A stretch of DNA of 64,000 bases, from NCBI RefSeq assembly GCF_000158955.1, contig NZ_GG657757.1:4449290-4513289 (forward strand), read 5' to 3'. Every line of letters begins with the position of its first letter. Position 1 is the stretch's first letter. Source of the stretch: Streptomyces viridochromogenes DSM 40736. Lineage in GTDB: Bacteria > Actinomycetota > Actinomycetes > Streptomycetales > Streptomycetaceae. Shown piece by piece: positions 8,448 through 17,848 of this stretch. A program made the position numbers and the translations under genes. The notes under the pieces were generated by a model that did no database searches, was not told the origin of the DNA, and saw nothing but the letters and a program-made list of their open reading frames with translations.

Positions 8448-9926
8448 TCACTTCTTGCTTTTGATGACCGCCTCCATCACGTTCCTCGCGATCGGCGCCG
8501 CGAGGCCGCCGCCGGAGATGTCGTCACGGACGGCCTTGTCGTCCTCGATCACGACCGCCACCGCCACCGGGGAGCTGCCGTCCTCGCCCTTGGCGTAGGA
8601 GATGAACCACGCGTAGGGGTTCTCCTTGTTGTCGACACCGTGCTGGGCGGTACCGGTCTTGCCGCCCACGGTGACGCCGGGGATCTGGGCGTTGGTGCCG
8701 GTGCCCTTCTGGACGACCGTCTCCATCATCGACTGCAGGATCTGGGCGTTGTCCGAGGACATCGGCTTGCTGAGCTCCTCGGGCTCGGTCTTCTCGATGG
8801 TGTCGACGCTGCGGGCCTGGAGCTCGTCGACCATGTACGGCTTCATCAGCGTGCCGTCGTTGGCGACGGCCGAGGCCACCATGGCCATCTGCAGCGGGGT
8901 CGCGGCGGTGTTGAACTGGCCGATCGACGACAGCGCGGTCTCCGACGGGTTCATGTCGTCGCCGAACACCGAGGCGTTGGCGCGCACCGGGGTGAAGTGC
9001 TCCTCGGTGAAGCCGAACTTCTTGGCCATCGCGAGCATCTTCTCGTTGCCGAGGTCGGAGCCGATCTTGCCGAACACGGTGTTGCAGGAGTACTGGAGCG
9101 CCGCCCGCAGGGTCGCGTTCTTGCAGGGGATGTTCCCCTCGTTCTTCAGCGGGGTCGTGGTGCCCGGCATGGTCCACGGCAGCGGCGTCTTGGTGTTCTG
9201 GTCCGCGTCCGTGTACAGCCCGTCCTCCAGCGCGGCGGCCGCGGTGAGCACCTTGAAGGTGGAACCCGGCGGGTAGGTCTCGCGCAGCGCCCGGTTGAGC
9301 GTCGGGTCGTCGGGGTTGTTCTTCTTCAGCAGCTTCTGCCAGGCCTTGGTGTCCGTCGTCGTGGAGTTCCCGGCGAAGGACGACGGGTCGTACGACGGGT
9401 AGGAGGCCAGGGCGAGGATCTTGCCGGTGGACGGCTCGATGGCGGCGACGGCGCCCTTGCCGCCCTGCCTCTTCAGACCGTCGTAGGCGGCCTTCTGGGC
9501 GGCGCCGTTCAGCGTCGTGACGACGTTGCCGCCCTCCTGCTTCTTACCCGTGAGCATGTCGAGGGTGTTGCGGAAGAAGAGCCGGTCGTCGTTGCCGGTG
9601 AGGATGCCGTCCTCGAGGTTCTCCAGCTGCGTGGCACCGAAGGCCTGCGAGGCGTAGCCGGTGACCGGCGCCCACATCGCGCCGTCCTTGTAGGTGCGCT
9701 TCCACTTGAAGTCGCTGCCCGACGTCTCCTTGGAGCCGGTGATCGGCTTGCCGTCGACGATGATGTCGCCCCGGGGGGAGGCGTACCGCTCGATGATGAC
9801 GCGGCGGTTGTTCTTGTCGGTGCGCAGTTCGTCCGCCTGGACGTACTGGATCCAGTTGTCGCGGATGAGCAGGGCCAGGACCAGCAGGCCGCAGAAGATC
9901 GCGATCCGGCGCAGGGGTTTGTTCAT
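8448..9926 (-). CDS. pbpA: Penicillin-binding protein PbpA (class B transpeptidase)
   Basis: 492 aa. An N-terminal membrane anchor (about residues 8-22) is followed by a dimerisation domain and the transpeptidase domain with SxxK 222-225 (GSTFK), SxN 280-282 (YSCN) and KTG 423-425 (GGKTGTAQ). It crosslinks peptidoglycan, probably with the SEDS glycosyltransferase encoded just upstream. The ATG at 9926 overlaps the rodA stop (ATGA), so the polymerase and transpeptidase are coupled at translation. An in-frame ORF extends to 10379 but runs through rodA and starts without an RBS. In actinobacteria the homologue is a substrate of PknB and is needed for division and sporulation. Confidence 0.96.
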   Translation of the reverse strand: MNKPLRRIAIFCGLLVLALLIRDNWIQYVQADELRTDKNNRRVIIERYASPRGDIIVDGKPITGSKETSGSDFKWKRTYKDGAMWAPVTGYASQAFGATQLENLEDGILTGNDDRLFFRNTLDMLTGKKQEGGNVVTTLNGAAQKAAYDGLKRQGGKGAVAAIEPSTGKILALASYPSYDPSSFAGNSTTTDTKAWQKLLKKNNPDDPTLNRALRETYPPGSTFKVLTAAAALEDGLYTDADQNTKTPLPWTMPGTTTPLKNEGNIPCKNATLRAALQYSCNTVFGKIGSDLGNEKMLAMAKKFGFTEEHFTPVRANASVFGDDMNPSETALSSIGQFNTAATPLQMAMVASAVANDGTLMKPYMVDELQARSVDTIEKTEPEELSKPMSSDNAQILQSMMETVVQKGTGTNAQIPGVTVGGKTGTAQHGVDNKENPYAWFISYAKGEDGSSPVAVAVVIEDDKAVRDDISGGGLAAPIARNVMEAVIKSKK

Positions 9927-11365
9927 GACGGGCGGACCACCTGGGTCATCTCGGCGTCGGGATTGCCGGCGGGAGCGGGCGCCGGTCGGCGTGCGGTGTC
10001 GCTGATGCGGAGCAGGATGCCGATCAGCGCCCAGTTGGCGATCACGGAGGATCCGCCGTAGGCGACGAACGGCAGCGTCATACCGGTCAGCGGGATGAGG
10101 CCCATGACACCGCCGGCCACGACGAAGACCTGGAGGCCGAAGGCGCCGGACAGGCCGACGGCCAGCAGCTTGCCGAACGGGTCGCGGGCCGCGAGGGCCG
10201 TGCGCACACCCCGCTCGACGATCAGGCCGTAGAGCAGCAGGATCGCCATGACGCCGGCGAGGCCCAGCTCCTCGCCGAAGGTGGCGAGGATGAAGTCGGA
10301 GTTGGCTGCGAAGCCGATGAGGTCGGAGTTGCCCTGCCCGAGGCCGGTGCCGAGGGTGCCGCCGGAGCCGAAGGCCCACAGGGCCTGCATGGCCTGCTCG
10401 GAGTGGACGACGCCGTCCTGGATGCCTGACCGGGAGAGTTTGAACTCGCGCGCCGGGTCGAGCCAGGCCTGCACACGCGTCTGGATGTGCGGCTCGAAAC
10501 TCGCCACGCTTACGGCGCCGACCGCGGACATCAGCAGACCGAAGACGATCCAGCTGGTCCGCTCGGTGGCGACGTACAGCATGATGACGAACATCCCGAA
10601 GAACAGCAGGGACGTACCGAGGTCGGTCTCGAAGACCAGGATGAGGATCGAGATGACCCAGACGACGAGGATCGGACCGAGGTCGCGGCCGCGCGGCAGG
10701 TACAGGCCCATGAAGCGGCGGCTGGCCAGGGCCAGGGCATCGCGCTTGACCATGAGGTAGCCGGCGAAGAACACCGCCAGGACGATCTTCGCGAACTCAC
10801 CGGGCTGGAGTGTGCCGAGGCCGGGGATCTTGATCCAGATCTTGGCGCCGTAGATGTTCGCGCCGAGTCCCGGCACGAGCGGCAGGATCAGCAGGAACAG
10901 CGCACCGGCCATGGAGATGTACGTGTAGCGCTGCAGGACGCGGTGGTCCTTCAGGAAGATCAGCACGGCCGCCAGCAGGGCGACACCCAACGCCGAGTAC
11001 AGCAGCTGACGCGGTGCGGCCTCGGCGTAGTTGCTGAGTCGCTTGGACTGGTCCAGACGCCAGATGACGACCAGACCGAGCCCGTTCAGCAGCGTCGCGA
11101 TCGGCAGCATCAGGGGGTCCGCGTACGGCGCGAACTTCCGTACGACGAGATGGCCGACGCCCGCGAGCAGGCCGAGGCCGAGCCCGTAGCTCAGCAGGCC
11201 GGGGGGCACCGAGTCGTTGATGGCCAAGCCGACGTTGGCATAGGCGAACACCGGAATGACAACGGCGAACACCAGCAGCGCGAGCTCGGTGTTGCGGCGG
11301 CTCGGCGCACCGATCGCGCCGATCGTGGACGTGTGGTGCGTCGGCGAGTTCGTAGTACTGCTCAT
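9923..11365 (-). CDS. rodA: SEDS-family peptidoglycan polymerase RodA/FtsW-like
   Basis: 480 aa, about ten to twelve transmembrane helices typical of the SEDS family, which polymerises lipid II into glycan strands in partnership with a class B PBP. Diagnostic features include a central loop PGLGTLQPGEFAKIVLAVFFA and the C-terminal signature IPLTGMTLPFVAYGGSS. A short Ser/Thr-rich cytoplasmic N-terminus (about 30 aa) precedes the first helix. It follows pstP after a 27-base gap and overlaps pbpA by the ATGA motif. The distinction between RodA and FtsW is by gene context: this cluster member is the one next to pbpA and pknB. Confidence 0.95.
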   Translation of the reverse strand: MSSTTNSPTHHTSTIGAIGAPSRRNTELALLVFAVVIPVFAYANVGLAINDSVPPGLLSYGLGLGLLAGVGHLVVRKFAPYADPLMLPIATLLNGLGLVVIWRLDQSKRLSNYAEAAPRQLLYSALGVALLAAVLIFLKDHRVLQRYTYISMAGALFLLILPLVPGLGANIYGAKIWIKIPGLGTLQPGEFAKIVLAVFFAGYLMVKRDALALASRRFMGLYLPRGRDLGPILVVWVISILILVFETDLGTSLLFFGMFVIMLYVATERTSWIVFGLLMSAVGAVSVASFEPHIQTRVQAWLDPAREFKLSRSGIQDGVVHSEQAMQALWAFGSGGTLGTGLGQGNSDLIGFAANSDFILATFGEELGLAGVMAILLLYGLIVERGVRTALAARDPFGKLLAVGLSGAFGLQVFVVAGGVMGLIPLTGMTLPFVAYGGSSVIANWALIGILLRISDTARRPAPAPAGNPDAEMTQVVRPS

Positions 11366-11392
11366 CGTGTGACGGGGCCTCTCACGGCTTGC

Positions 11393-12949
11393 CTACTGCT
11401 TACCGCACAGCGAGACGACCTTCTGCTCTTCCTCCGAGAGGCTGGGGCCGGGGCTGGGAGTGGGTGCGGTCGTGGTCGGGGGCGTGGACTTCTCAGGCGT
11501 CGTCGGTGAGCCCGACGGGTTCGACGGGTTCGGTGTCGGTGTGGCCTTGGACGTGAAGGAGGCGGGAGTGGTTCCCGTGGTGCCCCCGGCCTCGCCTTGG
11601 CCGGTTTTGGAGTTGTTCCGGCTCTCGGCCTCGCGCCGCTGCGCCTGCTTCTTGCATGCGGAGGCCTGCACGGACAGTTCCTCGATCTTCGCCTGGGCGT
11701 TCTTCAGCCCGCCCTCGGCGATGGTCGCCTCGATCAGCTTCTGCTGGTAGGGCGGGAGGTACTTGAGTTCGATCTCGGGGTGGTCCTTCTCGACCTTCGA
11801 GAGGGAGACCCAGGCCAGGTCCTGGCTGATGCCCCGGTAGAGCGCGACGTGCTCCTCCTCGGCGCCGACGTAGTACTGCGTCTGCGTCCAGCGCCAGCCG
11901 CCGTACAGACCGCCGCCGACGACGGCCAGTGCCAGGGCGCCGTAGAACGATCTCTTCAGCCACCTGCCGCGCTTCTTGGGCTTGACGAAGTCGTCGTCGC
12001 CGTAGTCGAAGCCGGCCGCCGGGACGAAGCCGGTGGTGTCGCCGGAGCCGGGCGGGCCGAACTCGCCGCCCCCGCCGCCGTGGCCGTGGCCCTGGCGGCC
12101 GAGGCCGGAGGCGCGGCCGGCGGGGGTCTGCATGATGCCGTTGTCGTGCAGCTGGTGCTGGTTCTCGGCGACGGCGCCGACCACGACGGGGGTGTCGGAC
12201 AGCTGGCCCGCGAGGGTGTCGCCGGTGTCCAGGTCGAGGACGTCGGCGACGATGACGGTGATGTTGTCGGGGCCGCCGCCGCGCAGCGCCAGCTCGATCA
12301 GGTTCTGGACGGTCTCCTGGGGGCCCTGGTAGCTGGCGAGGGTGTCCTCGAGGGTCTGGTGGGAGACCACGCCGGACAGGCCGTCGGAGCAGATCAGGTA
12401 GCGGTCGCCGGCGCGGACCTCGCGGATCGACAGGTCCGGCTCGACGTGGTCGCCCGAGCCGAGTGCCCGCATCAGCAGCGAGCGCTGCGGGTGGGTCGTG
12501 GCCTCTTCCTCGGTGATGCGGCCCTCGTCGACCAGGCGCTGCACCCAGGTGTGGTCCTGGGTGATCTGCGTGAGGACGCCGTCCCGCAGGAGGTAGGCGC
12601 GGGAGTCGCCGACGTGGACCAGGCCGAGGCGCTGGCCGGTCCACAGCAGCGCGGTCAGGGTGGTGCCCATGCCCTCCAGCTGCGGGTCCTCCTCGACCAT
12701 GGAGCGCAGCTGGTCGTTGGCGCGCTGGACAGCGGTGCCGAGGGAGGTGAGGACGTCGGAGCCGGGGACGTCGTCGTCGAGCGCGACGATGGTGGAGATG
12801 GCCTCGGAGGAGGCGACCTCACCGGCCGCGGCGCCCCCCATGCCGTCGGCGATGGCGAGCAGGCGCGGGCCGGCGTAACCGGAGTCCTCGTTGCCCTCCC
12901 GGATCATCCCCTTGTGCGATCCGGCGGCGAAGCGCAGGGACAGACTCAT
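11393..12949 (-). CDS. pstP: PP2C-type Ser/Thr protein phosphatase PstP
   Basis: Phosphatase that reverses PknB-type phosphorylation. I start at ATG 12949, preceded by GAGG, giving 518 aa beginning MSLSLRFAAGSHKG; a GTG at 12997 with GGAGGG 8 bases upstream is an equally possible start adding 16 residues. The PP2C domain (about 1-235) has the metal-binding motifs EDSGYAG, ADGMGGAAAGE (Asp35), SDGLSG and GGGPDNITVIV. A Gly/His-rich linker leads to one TM helix (about 328-350), then an extracellular stretch of about 150 residues with charged helices and a Thr/Pro-rich tail. The domain order matches actinobacterial PstP. Confidence 0.94.
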   Translation of the reverse strand: MSLSLRFAAGSHKGMIREGNEDSGYAGPRLLAIADGMGGAAAGEVASSEAISTIVALDDDVPGSDVLTSLGTAVQRANDQLRSMVEEDPQLEGMGTTLTALLWTGQRLGLVHVGDSRAYLLRDGVLTQITQDHTWVQRLVDEGRITEEEATTHPQRSLLMRALGSGDHVEPDLSIREVRAGDRYLICSDGLSGVVSHQTLEDTLASYQGPQETVQNLIELALRGGGPDNITVIVADVLDLDTGDTLAGQLSDTPVVVGAVAENQHQLHDNGIMQTPAGRASGLGRQGHGHGGGGGEFGPPGSGDTTGFVPAAGFDYGDDDFVKPKKRGRWLKRSFYGALALAVVGGGLYGGWRWTQTQYYVGAEEEHVALYRGISQDLAWVSLSKVEKDHPEIELKYLPPYQQKLIEATIAEGGLKNAQAKIEELSVQASACKKQAQRREAESRNNSKTGQGEAGGTTGTTPASFTSKATPTPNPSNPSGSPTTPEKSTPPTTTAPTPSPGPSLSEEEQKVVSLCGKQ

Positions 12950-13081
12950 GCGCACCTCGCCCGTCGGCTCCGGGTACAGCCGGTCGTGTCGAGCCACACT
13001 GCCCACCCTCCGGTCGGGAGCGCGCCGGGGCCCGGGGTGGTGCCCGCCACTGCGTGCTCGCTCCGCTCGCTCATTTTCGTA

Positions 13082-13591
13082 CTACTTCCGCAGCTCGATG
13101 ACGGTCTTGCCGATGCGGATCGGCGCGCCCAGCGCAATCGGTGTGGGAGTCGTCAGCCGGTTCCGGTCCAGGTACGTGCCGTTGGTGGAGCCGAGGTCCT
13201 CGACGATCCACTGGCCGTCGCGGTCCGGGTAGATCCTGGCATGGCGGCTGGAGGCGTAGTCGTCGTCCAGCACGATCGTCGAGTCGTGCGCCCGGCCCAG
13301 GGTGATGGTCTGGCCCTGGAGCGCGACCGTGGTGCCGGTGAGTGTGCCTTCGGTCACGACCAGCTTGGTGGGGGTGTTACGGCCGCGTCTGCCGCCGGCG
13401 GACTGCTGGCGCTGCTGTGGCGGCGCCTGGCGGGCGGCCTGCTGCTGCCGTCCGGCCTCGCGGCGCGATCCGCGCTGCGTGACACGCGTACCGAACAGGT
13501 CGCTCCGGATGACCTGCACGGCCACGATCACGAACAGCCACAGTACGGCCAGGAAACCCAGCCGCATGACCGTGAGGGTCAGCTCTGACAT
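13082..13591 (-). CDS. fhaB: FHA-domain membrane protein FhaB (FipA-like partner)
   Basis: 169 aa. An N-terminal hydrophobic helix (about residues 7-29) anchors the protein, a basic Gln/Arg-rich linker follows, and the C-terminal 90 residues form an FHA phosphothreonine-binding domain (TITLGRAHDSTIVLDDDYASSRHARI, then DLGSTNGTYL). FHA Arg/Ser/Asn residues that contact phosphothreonine are present (GRAHDS, SSRHA, STNGT). It should recruit phosphorylated division or wall proteins downstream of PknB. It lies 10 bases after fhaA and ends 132 bases before the chosen pstP start. Confidence 0.93.
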   Translation of the reverse strand: MSELTLTVMRLGFLAVLWLFVIVAVQVIRSDLFGTRVTQRGSRREAGRQQQAARQAPPQQRQQSAGGRRGRNTPTKLVVTEGTLTGTTVALQGQTITLGRAHDSTIVLDDDYASSRHARIYPDRDGQWIVEDLGSTNGTYLDRNRLTTPTPIALGAPIRIGKTVIELRK

Positions 13592-13601
13592 TGCCCCCGC
13601 T

Positions 13602-14474
13602 TCACCCTTCGGCTTGCCGGTAAATGATGGTGGTGCTGCCCACGACGATCCGCGAGCCGTCGCGGAGCGTAGCGCGGGTGGTGTGCTGCCCGTCCACCAC
13701 GATGCCGTTGGTGGATCCGAGATCCTGGATCGTCGAGGGCGTTCCGGTCCGGATCTCGCAGTGCCGGCGGGAGACGCCGGGGTCGTCGATCCGCACGTCG
13801 GCGTCGGTGCTGCGGCCCAGTACCAGCGTCGCGCGAGAGATCTGGTGGCGGGTGCCGTTGATCTCGATCCAGTGGCGGGTACGTCCGCCGGAGGCTGTGG
13901 GGGCGGCCGGGGGCCGCTGGCCGCCCGCGGGCTGCGGGTAGCCGTATCCGCCGGGGCGGCCGCCGGGCGGCGGCGCGGACGGCATGGGCGGGGCGCCGGC
14001 GGGGGCGGCGGGCTGCGGGTAGCCGTAGCCGCCGGGGCGTGCGCCCTGCGGGGCCGCGGGCGCGGCGGCGCCGCCTTCCGGGCCGCCCTGCTGGCTGCTG
14101 GAGGAGGCGAGCGTACGGCTGCGCACCCGGTACAGGCCGGTGTCGAGGTCCTCCGCCTTCTCCAGGTGCACCTTGATCGGGCCCATGAAGGTGTAGCGCT
14201 GCTGCTTGGCGTAGTCGCGCACCATGCCGGCGAGCTCGTCGCCGAGCTGGCCGGAGTAGGGGCTGAGCCGCTCGAAGTCCGGTGTGCTCAGCTCGACGAT
14301 GAAGTCGTTGGGCACGACCGTGCGGTCACGGTTCCAGATGGTGGCGTTGTTGTCGCACTCGCGCTGGAGCGCGCCGGCGATCTCGACGGGCTGGACCTCG
14401 GACTTGAACACCTTGGCGAAGGTGCCGTTGACCAGACCTTCGAGACGCTGCTCGAACTTCTTCAGGACTCCCAT
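13602..14474 (-). CDS. fhaA: FhaA: DUF3662 plus FHA domain protein
   Basis: 290 aa, first gene of the leftward cluster. The N-terminal 120 residues (MGVLKKFEQRLEGLVNGTFA and onward) are the DUF3662/FhaA N-terminal domain. A Gly/Pro/Tyr linker with GGYGYPQPA repeats follows, then a C-terminal FHA domain (LVLGRSTDADVRIDDPGVSRRHCEI, STNGI). In mycobacteria FhaA binds the phosphorylated pseudokinase MviN and lipid II pathway components; a similar role is inferred. GGAGGTG stands 5 bases before the ATG. The operon promoter must lie in the 470-base region upstream. Confidence 0.94.
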   Translation of the reverse strand: MGVLKKFEQRLEGLVNGTFAKVFKSEVQPVEIAGALQRECDNNATIWNRDRTVVPNDFIVELSTPDFERLSPYSGQLGDELAGMVRDYAKQQRYTFMGPIKVHLEKAEDLDTGLYRVRSRTLASSSSQQGGPEGGAAAPAAPQGARPGGYGYPQPAAPAGAPPMPSAPPPGGRPGGYGYPQPAGGQRPPAAPTASGGRTRHWIEINGTRHQISRATLVLGRSTDADVRIDDPGVSRRHCEIRTGTPSTIQDLGSTNGIVVDGQHTTRATLRDGSRIVVGSTTIIYRQAEG

Positions 14475-14946
14475 GGGGCACCTCCTCCGTCGCTGCCGTC
14501 CTGTGTACTGCCCTGCGGGCCACTTGCCTGGTACTGCTTACTGATCGTATCCACGCGCCGCTCGATCGGCTGGTTCCCCCTGTCAGGCCGGTCGACGGGT
14601 GTCGACGCATGACGAAGTTCCCTGTGGAGCTCTCCTTCGAACTCCTCCGGTGGTACTGCTGCGCGCAACCGCTTCGTGTACTCCTCGCAAGGATCGTAGA
14701 GGCGGCTGTGGACCAGTGTCCCGCACCCGACTGTGGACCCGGACCGCCTCCTGGGGAGACAGGCGGTACCGGTACGAGGTTGATACGTGAAGCGGTACGC
14801 GTTGATACGTGGCCAGGACACCGAAGGTTCGGCGGGGCTCCTGCCTGCGGAAGAAGGGATGTGAACCCACCCCGTCCAGCGTGCTAATGTTCTGGGTGTC
14901 GGAAGGCGCCAGCCCCCAAGGGGCCAACGCCCAGGACACACCCAAT
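14475..14946. other. Intergenic region: fha operon promoter (leftward) and tRNA promoter (rightward)
   Basis: 472 bases without a credible gene. Short ORFs on both strands (for example 14599-14790 and 14583-14999) lack RBS and family features. On the minus strand two TACGAT hexamers, around 14545 and 14694, could serve as -10 boxes for fhaA, but neither has a good -35. Two GTCCACA-like stretches occur around 14710-14735. Confidence 0.6.
14861..14890 (+). promoter_or_regulatory. Promoter of tRNA-Leu
   Basis: GTGAAC (14861-14866) and TAATGT (14885-14890) are spaced 18 bases apart and match vegetative -35/-10 elements. A start near 14897 would give a leader of about 50 bases before the mature tRNA 5' end. 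Confidence 0.6.
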
Positions 14947-15030
14947 GCGCGGGTGGCGGAATAGGCAGACGCGCTGGATTCAGGTTCCAGTGCCCGCAAG
15001 GGCGTGGGGGTTCAACTCCCCCCTCGCGCA
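14947..15030 (+). tRNA. tRNA-Leu (anticodon CAG)
   Basis: An 84-base class II tRNA. The acceptor stem GCGCGGG pairs with CTCGCGC, ending in discriminator A at 15030. The D arm is present, and the anticodon stem-loop CTGGA-TTCAGGT-TCCAG gives anticodon CAG. A long variable arm (GCCCGCAAGGGC) and a T arm GGGGG-TTCAACT-CCCCC follow. The CCA end is not encoded. It reads CUG, the commonest leucine codon in this genome. Confidence 0.97.
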
Positions 15031-15039
15031 CAGTGAGAC

Positions 15040-15080
15040 ACGGGTCCCTGCAGGTGACGGAAGTCACCGCAGGGGCCCGT
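15040..15080 (+). terminator. Terminator of tRNA-Leu
   Basis: ACGGGTCCCTGCAGGTGAC (15040-15058) pairs with GTCACCGCAGGGGCCCGT (15063-15080) around a GGAA tetraloop, with one bulge and one mismatch, and is followed by TTTC. Confidence 0.85.
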
Positions 15081-15409
15081 TTCTCGTGCGGTTTCGGTGG
15101 TTGTGAGGGATGGCACAGCCTGGTCAGGGTGAGTGCAGGCCCGCCCGGGCGTGAGCTATCTCACCGGTGCCGACCTCGGGCCGCACCAGCCGGAGGACGC
15201 TGCCGTGGTCGTGGGAGCGGGACGGGTGGTCCCGGTGGTACCTCGGTACCGCTCGCGCCCCGAAGGTTCCCCTCCGGTCCCAGAGTCCCGGCCCGCCGCG
15301 CTCCTGGCTTCGGAGCCAGATCTCGCGGCATGTCCGCCGCCCGGTCCGAGTGCGCGGCCAGGCGCAGGGGCTCGCCGCCGCGGTCCGTACGTGAGGGTGT
15401 CGCGGTGCG
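15081..15409. other. Non-coding stretch after tRNA-Leu
   Basis: 329 bases downstream of the tRNA terminator and of the convergent ABC permease stop. Several open frames cross it but all extend antisense into the permease gene and none has a plausible start or motif. I see nothing I can name here. Confidence 0.5.
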
Positions 15410-17848
15410 TCACTCCCTCACACCCGCCAGTTCCACCGGGCGGCGGCGCAGGGCGAGGGCGGCCGGGGCGATCGCGGAGGTCACGGCGAGGACGGCGCAG
15501 GCCGCCGTCGTCATGCCCAGGGCCTGCCACGGCAGTGTGATGGTGGCCGGGGCCGACAGCAGGGCGAGGGCGCTTCCCATCCCGGCCAGGTTGACGGCGG
15601 CGACCAGGAGGCCGAGGAGCGCACCGGCCGCCACCACCGCCAGGGCCTCCGCGCCGGTCATCCGCAGCACCTGCCACCGGGTGGCCCCGGCCAGCCGCAG
15701 CGCCGCCAGGTCGCGGACCCGGTCGGACGTCGCCATGACCATGGTGTTGGACACCGAGATGCCCGTGTAGAGCAGGGCGATGCCGAGGACCAGCAGGAGG
15801 CCGAGGCGGGTGGTGCGGTTGGTGCCGGGGTGGCTGTCCCGGATCCACTGGTCCCGGGTGAGGACCTGCCCGTTCCCGGCGCCGAGCGCCGTGCGCAGGG
15901 CGGTGGCCACGGTTCCCGGATCGGCCCCGGCGGCCAGGGCCACGTCCACCCGGTCGACCGTGGCGCCGGGGGCGTTGCGCGGGGTGACGTAGACGCCGTT
16001 GTTGCCCGTGCCGGTGGTCATCACCGCGGCGATCCGCAGGGTGCGCGGCGTCCCGTCGCCGAGCCACACCCGGACCCGTTCGCCCACCCGGTGCCGCTGC
16101 CATTCCTCGTTGACGATGATCGACTCGTCGTCGAGGCCGCCCACCTCTCCGGCGGCCAGCGGCAGACGCGTGGTGGCCGCCAGCGGGCCGGGGGCCGCGG
16201 CTCGCGCCTCGGAGCGCACCAGGGCCACGCCGTCCTCCAGGACGTGGACGGCCGTCGAGGACGAGGGCGAGACCACCGTGCCCGGAACCGCCCGCAGCTT
16301 GCGCAGGGTGGTGTCGTCGAAGCCCGTTCCGCCCGCCGGGGTCACGACGAAGGCGGCGGTGGTGCGCTCGTCCGTCTCGGCGGCCCTCGCCCCGTTCAGG
16401 GTCGCCGTGGCGCCGAGCAGGGAACCCGCGAGGGCGACCGTGACCAGGACGGGGGCCGCGAGGGCGGCGGTGCGGCGCACCCCGGCGGCGGCGTTCTCCC
16501 GCACCAGCAGGGCGCAGGCCCCCGGCAGCGGGGCGAGCAGCCTGACCAGGGGACGCAGCACGAGCGGGGAGAGCAGGGCGGCCGCGGTGATCAGCAGCAT
16601 GGGGCGGCTGACGTAGGTCTTGCGGTGCAGCAGGTCGCCCGGGCCGCCGGTCAGGGCGAGGGCCAGGGTCACCGCGGCGGTCAGCAGCAGGGCCGTACCG
16701 CACAGCAGGCGGCCCCGGGGCAGGGTCGCGCTGTCCGCGGACGCCTCGCGCAGTGCCTCGGTGGGGCCGGTGCGGCCCGCCCGCCAGGAGGCCGCGGTCG
16801 CCCCGCACAGTGCGACGAGCAGGCCGGTCCAGAAGGCCGCGTGGTAGGGCCAGGTGTGGTGGCCCATGGTGAACCAGGCCGGGGCGAGGCCCTCGTCGGC
16901 CACCCACACGGCCAGCAGGGGTGCCCCGTAGGAGCCGAGTGCGCAGCCGGTGGCCGAGGCGAGCGCGCCGACGGCGAGGGCCTCGGCGAGGACGGTCCGG
17001 CGGATCTGGCCCGGGCTCGCCCCGGCGGAGCGCAGCAGCGCGAACTCCCGGCGCCGCTGGGCGACCGCGAAGGCGAACGTCGAGGCCACGACGAAGACCG
17101 ACACGAAGGCGGTGACGCCGCCCGCGGTGCCGAACAGGGCGTTCATCGCGGTGAGCGCCTCGGTGTCCCGGTCGGGGTCGGCGTCGGCGAGGCGGCGCGC
17201 GTCCCCGGTGAGGACCTGGGCGCTGTCCCGCACGGCCTCCCGCACGGCGGCCGGCTCGGCGTCGACGACCGGTTGATGGCTCACCGGCCGCAGCTTGGCG
17301 GCCCGCGCGTCGGTGAAGAACACGGCGTGCTCGAAGCCGCGCGAGGCGAGGGTGCCGACGACACGCAGTGGGCCCCGGTCGGTGTCGAGTCGCGCGCCGG
17401 GGCGCGTCCAGTCGCCGGTGACGGCCACCTCGCCCGCCGCGCGGGGCGCCCGGCCGGCGGCGAGGCCGTACGGGGCGAACGCGGCGGTGGACCAGGGGTG
17501 GCCTACGAGGTCGGCGGGGCCGCCCTCGGCGCGCACGGCGAAGGACCGGTCCACGACGACCCGGCCCAGCTCTTTAAGGCGCGTGACGGCCGCCGCGGGC
17601 ACCGGGCGCGGGTGGGCGAGCCGGGCCTCACGGTCGCCGATCGATGTGGGGACGCGCAGCGTGTCCGGTCCCTTGACGACGACCGGCGCCGCCGCGAAGC
17701 GTTCGGGTGCGCGCTGCGGGGGAGCGGCCGACGAGGCCAGGGCGAGGCCCGTCACGGTGAGCAGGGCCACGCCGAGCGCGAGCGCGACGAAGCTGCCGGT
17801 GAAGGTGACCCAGCGGGTGCGCAGGGTGCGCAGGGCGACGCTCAGCAC
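15410..17848 (-). CDS. ABC transporter permease, FtsX/MacB type with two FtsX domains
   Basis: 812 aa from GTG 17848, which overlaps the ATPase stop by 7 bases. Architecture: TM1 (about residues 13-35), a periplasm-facing domain of about 230 residues, then an FtsX-like block (GGVTAFVSVFVVASTFAFAV, then a coupling helix with RREFALLRSAGASPGQIRR), more helices, a second extracellular domain, and a C-terminal FtsX block (LYTGISVSNTMVMATSDRVR, LAALRLAGATRWQVLRM). Duplicated FtsX modules are typical of actinobacterial lipoprotein or antimicrobial-peptide exporters. The divergent two-component system suggests induction by envelope stress or a peptide antibiotic (inference). Confidence 0.9.
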   Translation of the reverse strand: MLSVALRTLRTRWVTFTGSFVALALGVALLTVTGLALASSAAPPQRAPERFAAAPVVVKGPDTLRVPTSIGDREARLAHPRPVPAAAVTRLKELGRVVVDRSFAVRAEGGPADLVGHPWSTAAFAPYGLAAGRAPRAAGEVAVTGDWTRPGARLDTDRGPLRVVGTLASRGFEHAVFFTDARAAKLRPVSHQPVVDAEPAAVREAVRDSAQVLTGDARRLADADPDRDTEALTAMNALFGTAGGVTAFVSVFVVASTFAFAVAQRRREFALLRSAGASPGQIRRTVLAEALAVGALASATGCALGSYGAPLLAVWVADEGLAPAWFTMGHHTWPYHAAFWTGLLVALCGATAASWRAGRTGPTEALREASADSATLPRGRLLCGTALLLTAAVTLALALTGGPGDLLHRKTYVSRPMLLITAAALLSPLVLRPLVRLLAPLPGACALLVRENAAAGVRRTAALAAPVLVTVALAGSLLGATATLNGARAAETDERTTAAFVVTPAGGTGFDDTTLRKLRAVPGTVVSPSSSTAVHVLEDGVALVRSEARAAAPGPLAATTRLPLAAGEVGGLDDESIIVNEEWQRHRVGERVRVWLGDGTPRTLRIAAVMTTGTGNNGVYVTPRNAPGATVDRVDVALAAGADPGTVATALRTALGAGNGQVLTRDQWIRDSHPGTNRTTRLGLLLVLGIALLYTGISVSNTMVMATSDRVRDLAALRLAGATRWQVLRMTGAEALAVVAAGALLGLLVAAVNLAGMGSALALLSAPATITLPWQALGMTTAACAVLAVTSAIAPAALALRRRPVELAGVRE

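Noticed and set aside
8448..10379. Longer 643-residue start for pbpA
   Set aside because: The extension is an out-of-frame reading of rodA; the ATG at 9926 overlaps the rodA stop in the ATGA pattern and starts with a normal membrane anchor.
11597..13588. A 663-codon plus-strand ORF across pstP and fhaB
   Set aside because: Spans two well-supported minus-strand genes and has no RBS or family feature.
14947..15030. tRNA-Leu as attachment site of an integrated element
   Set aside because: No direct repeat of the tRNA 3' end, integrase or excisionase was found downstream in the window.
15133..15540. Plus-strand ORF downstream of tRNA-Leu
   Set aside because: Runs into the permease gene antisense, no RBS, Arg/Pro-rich shadow composition.
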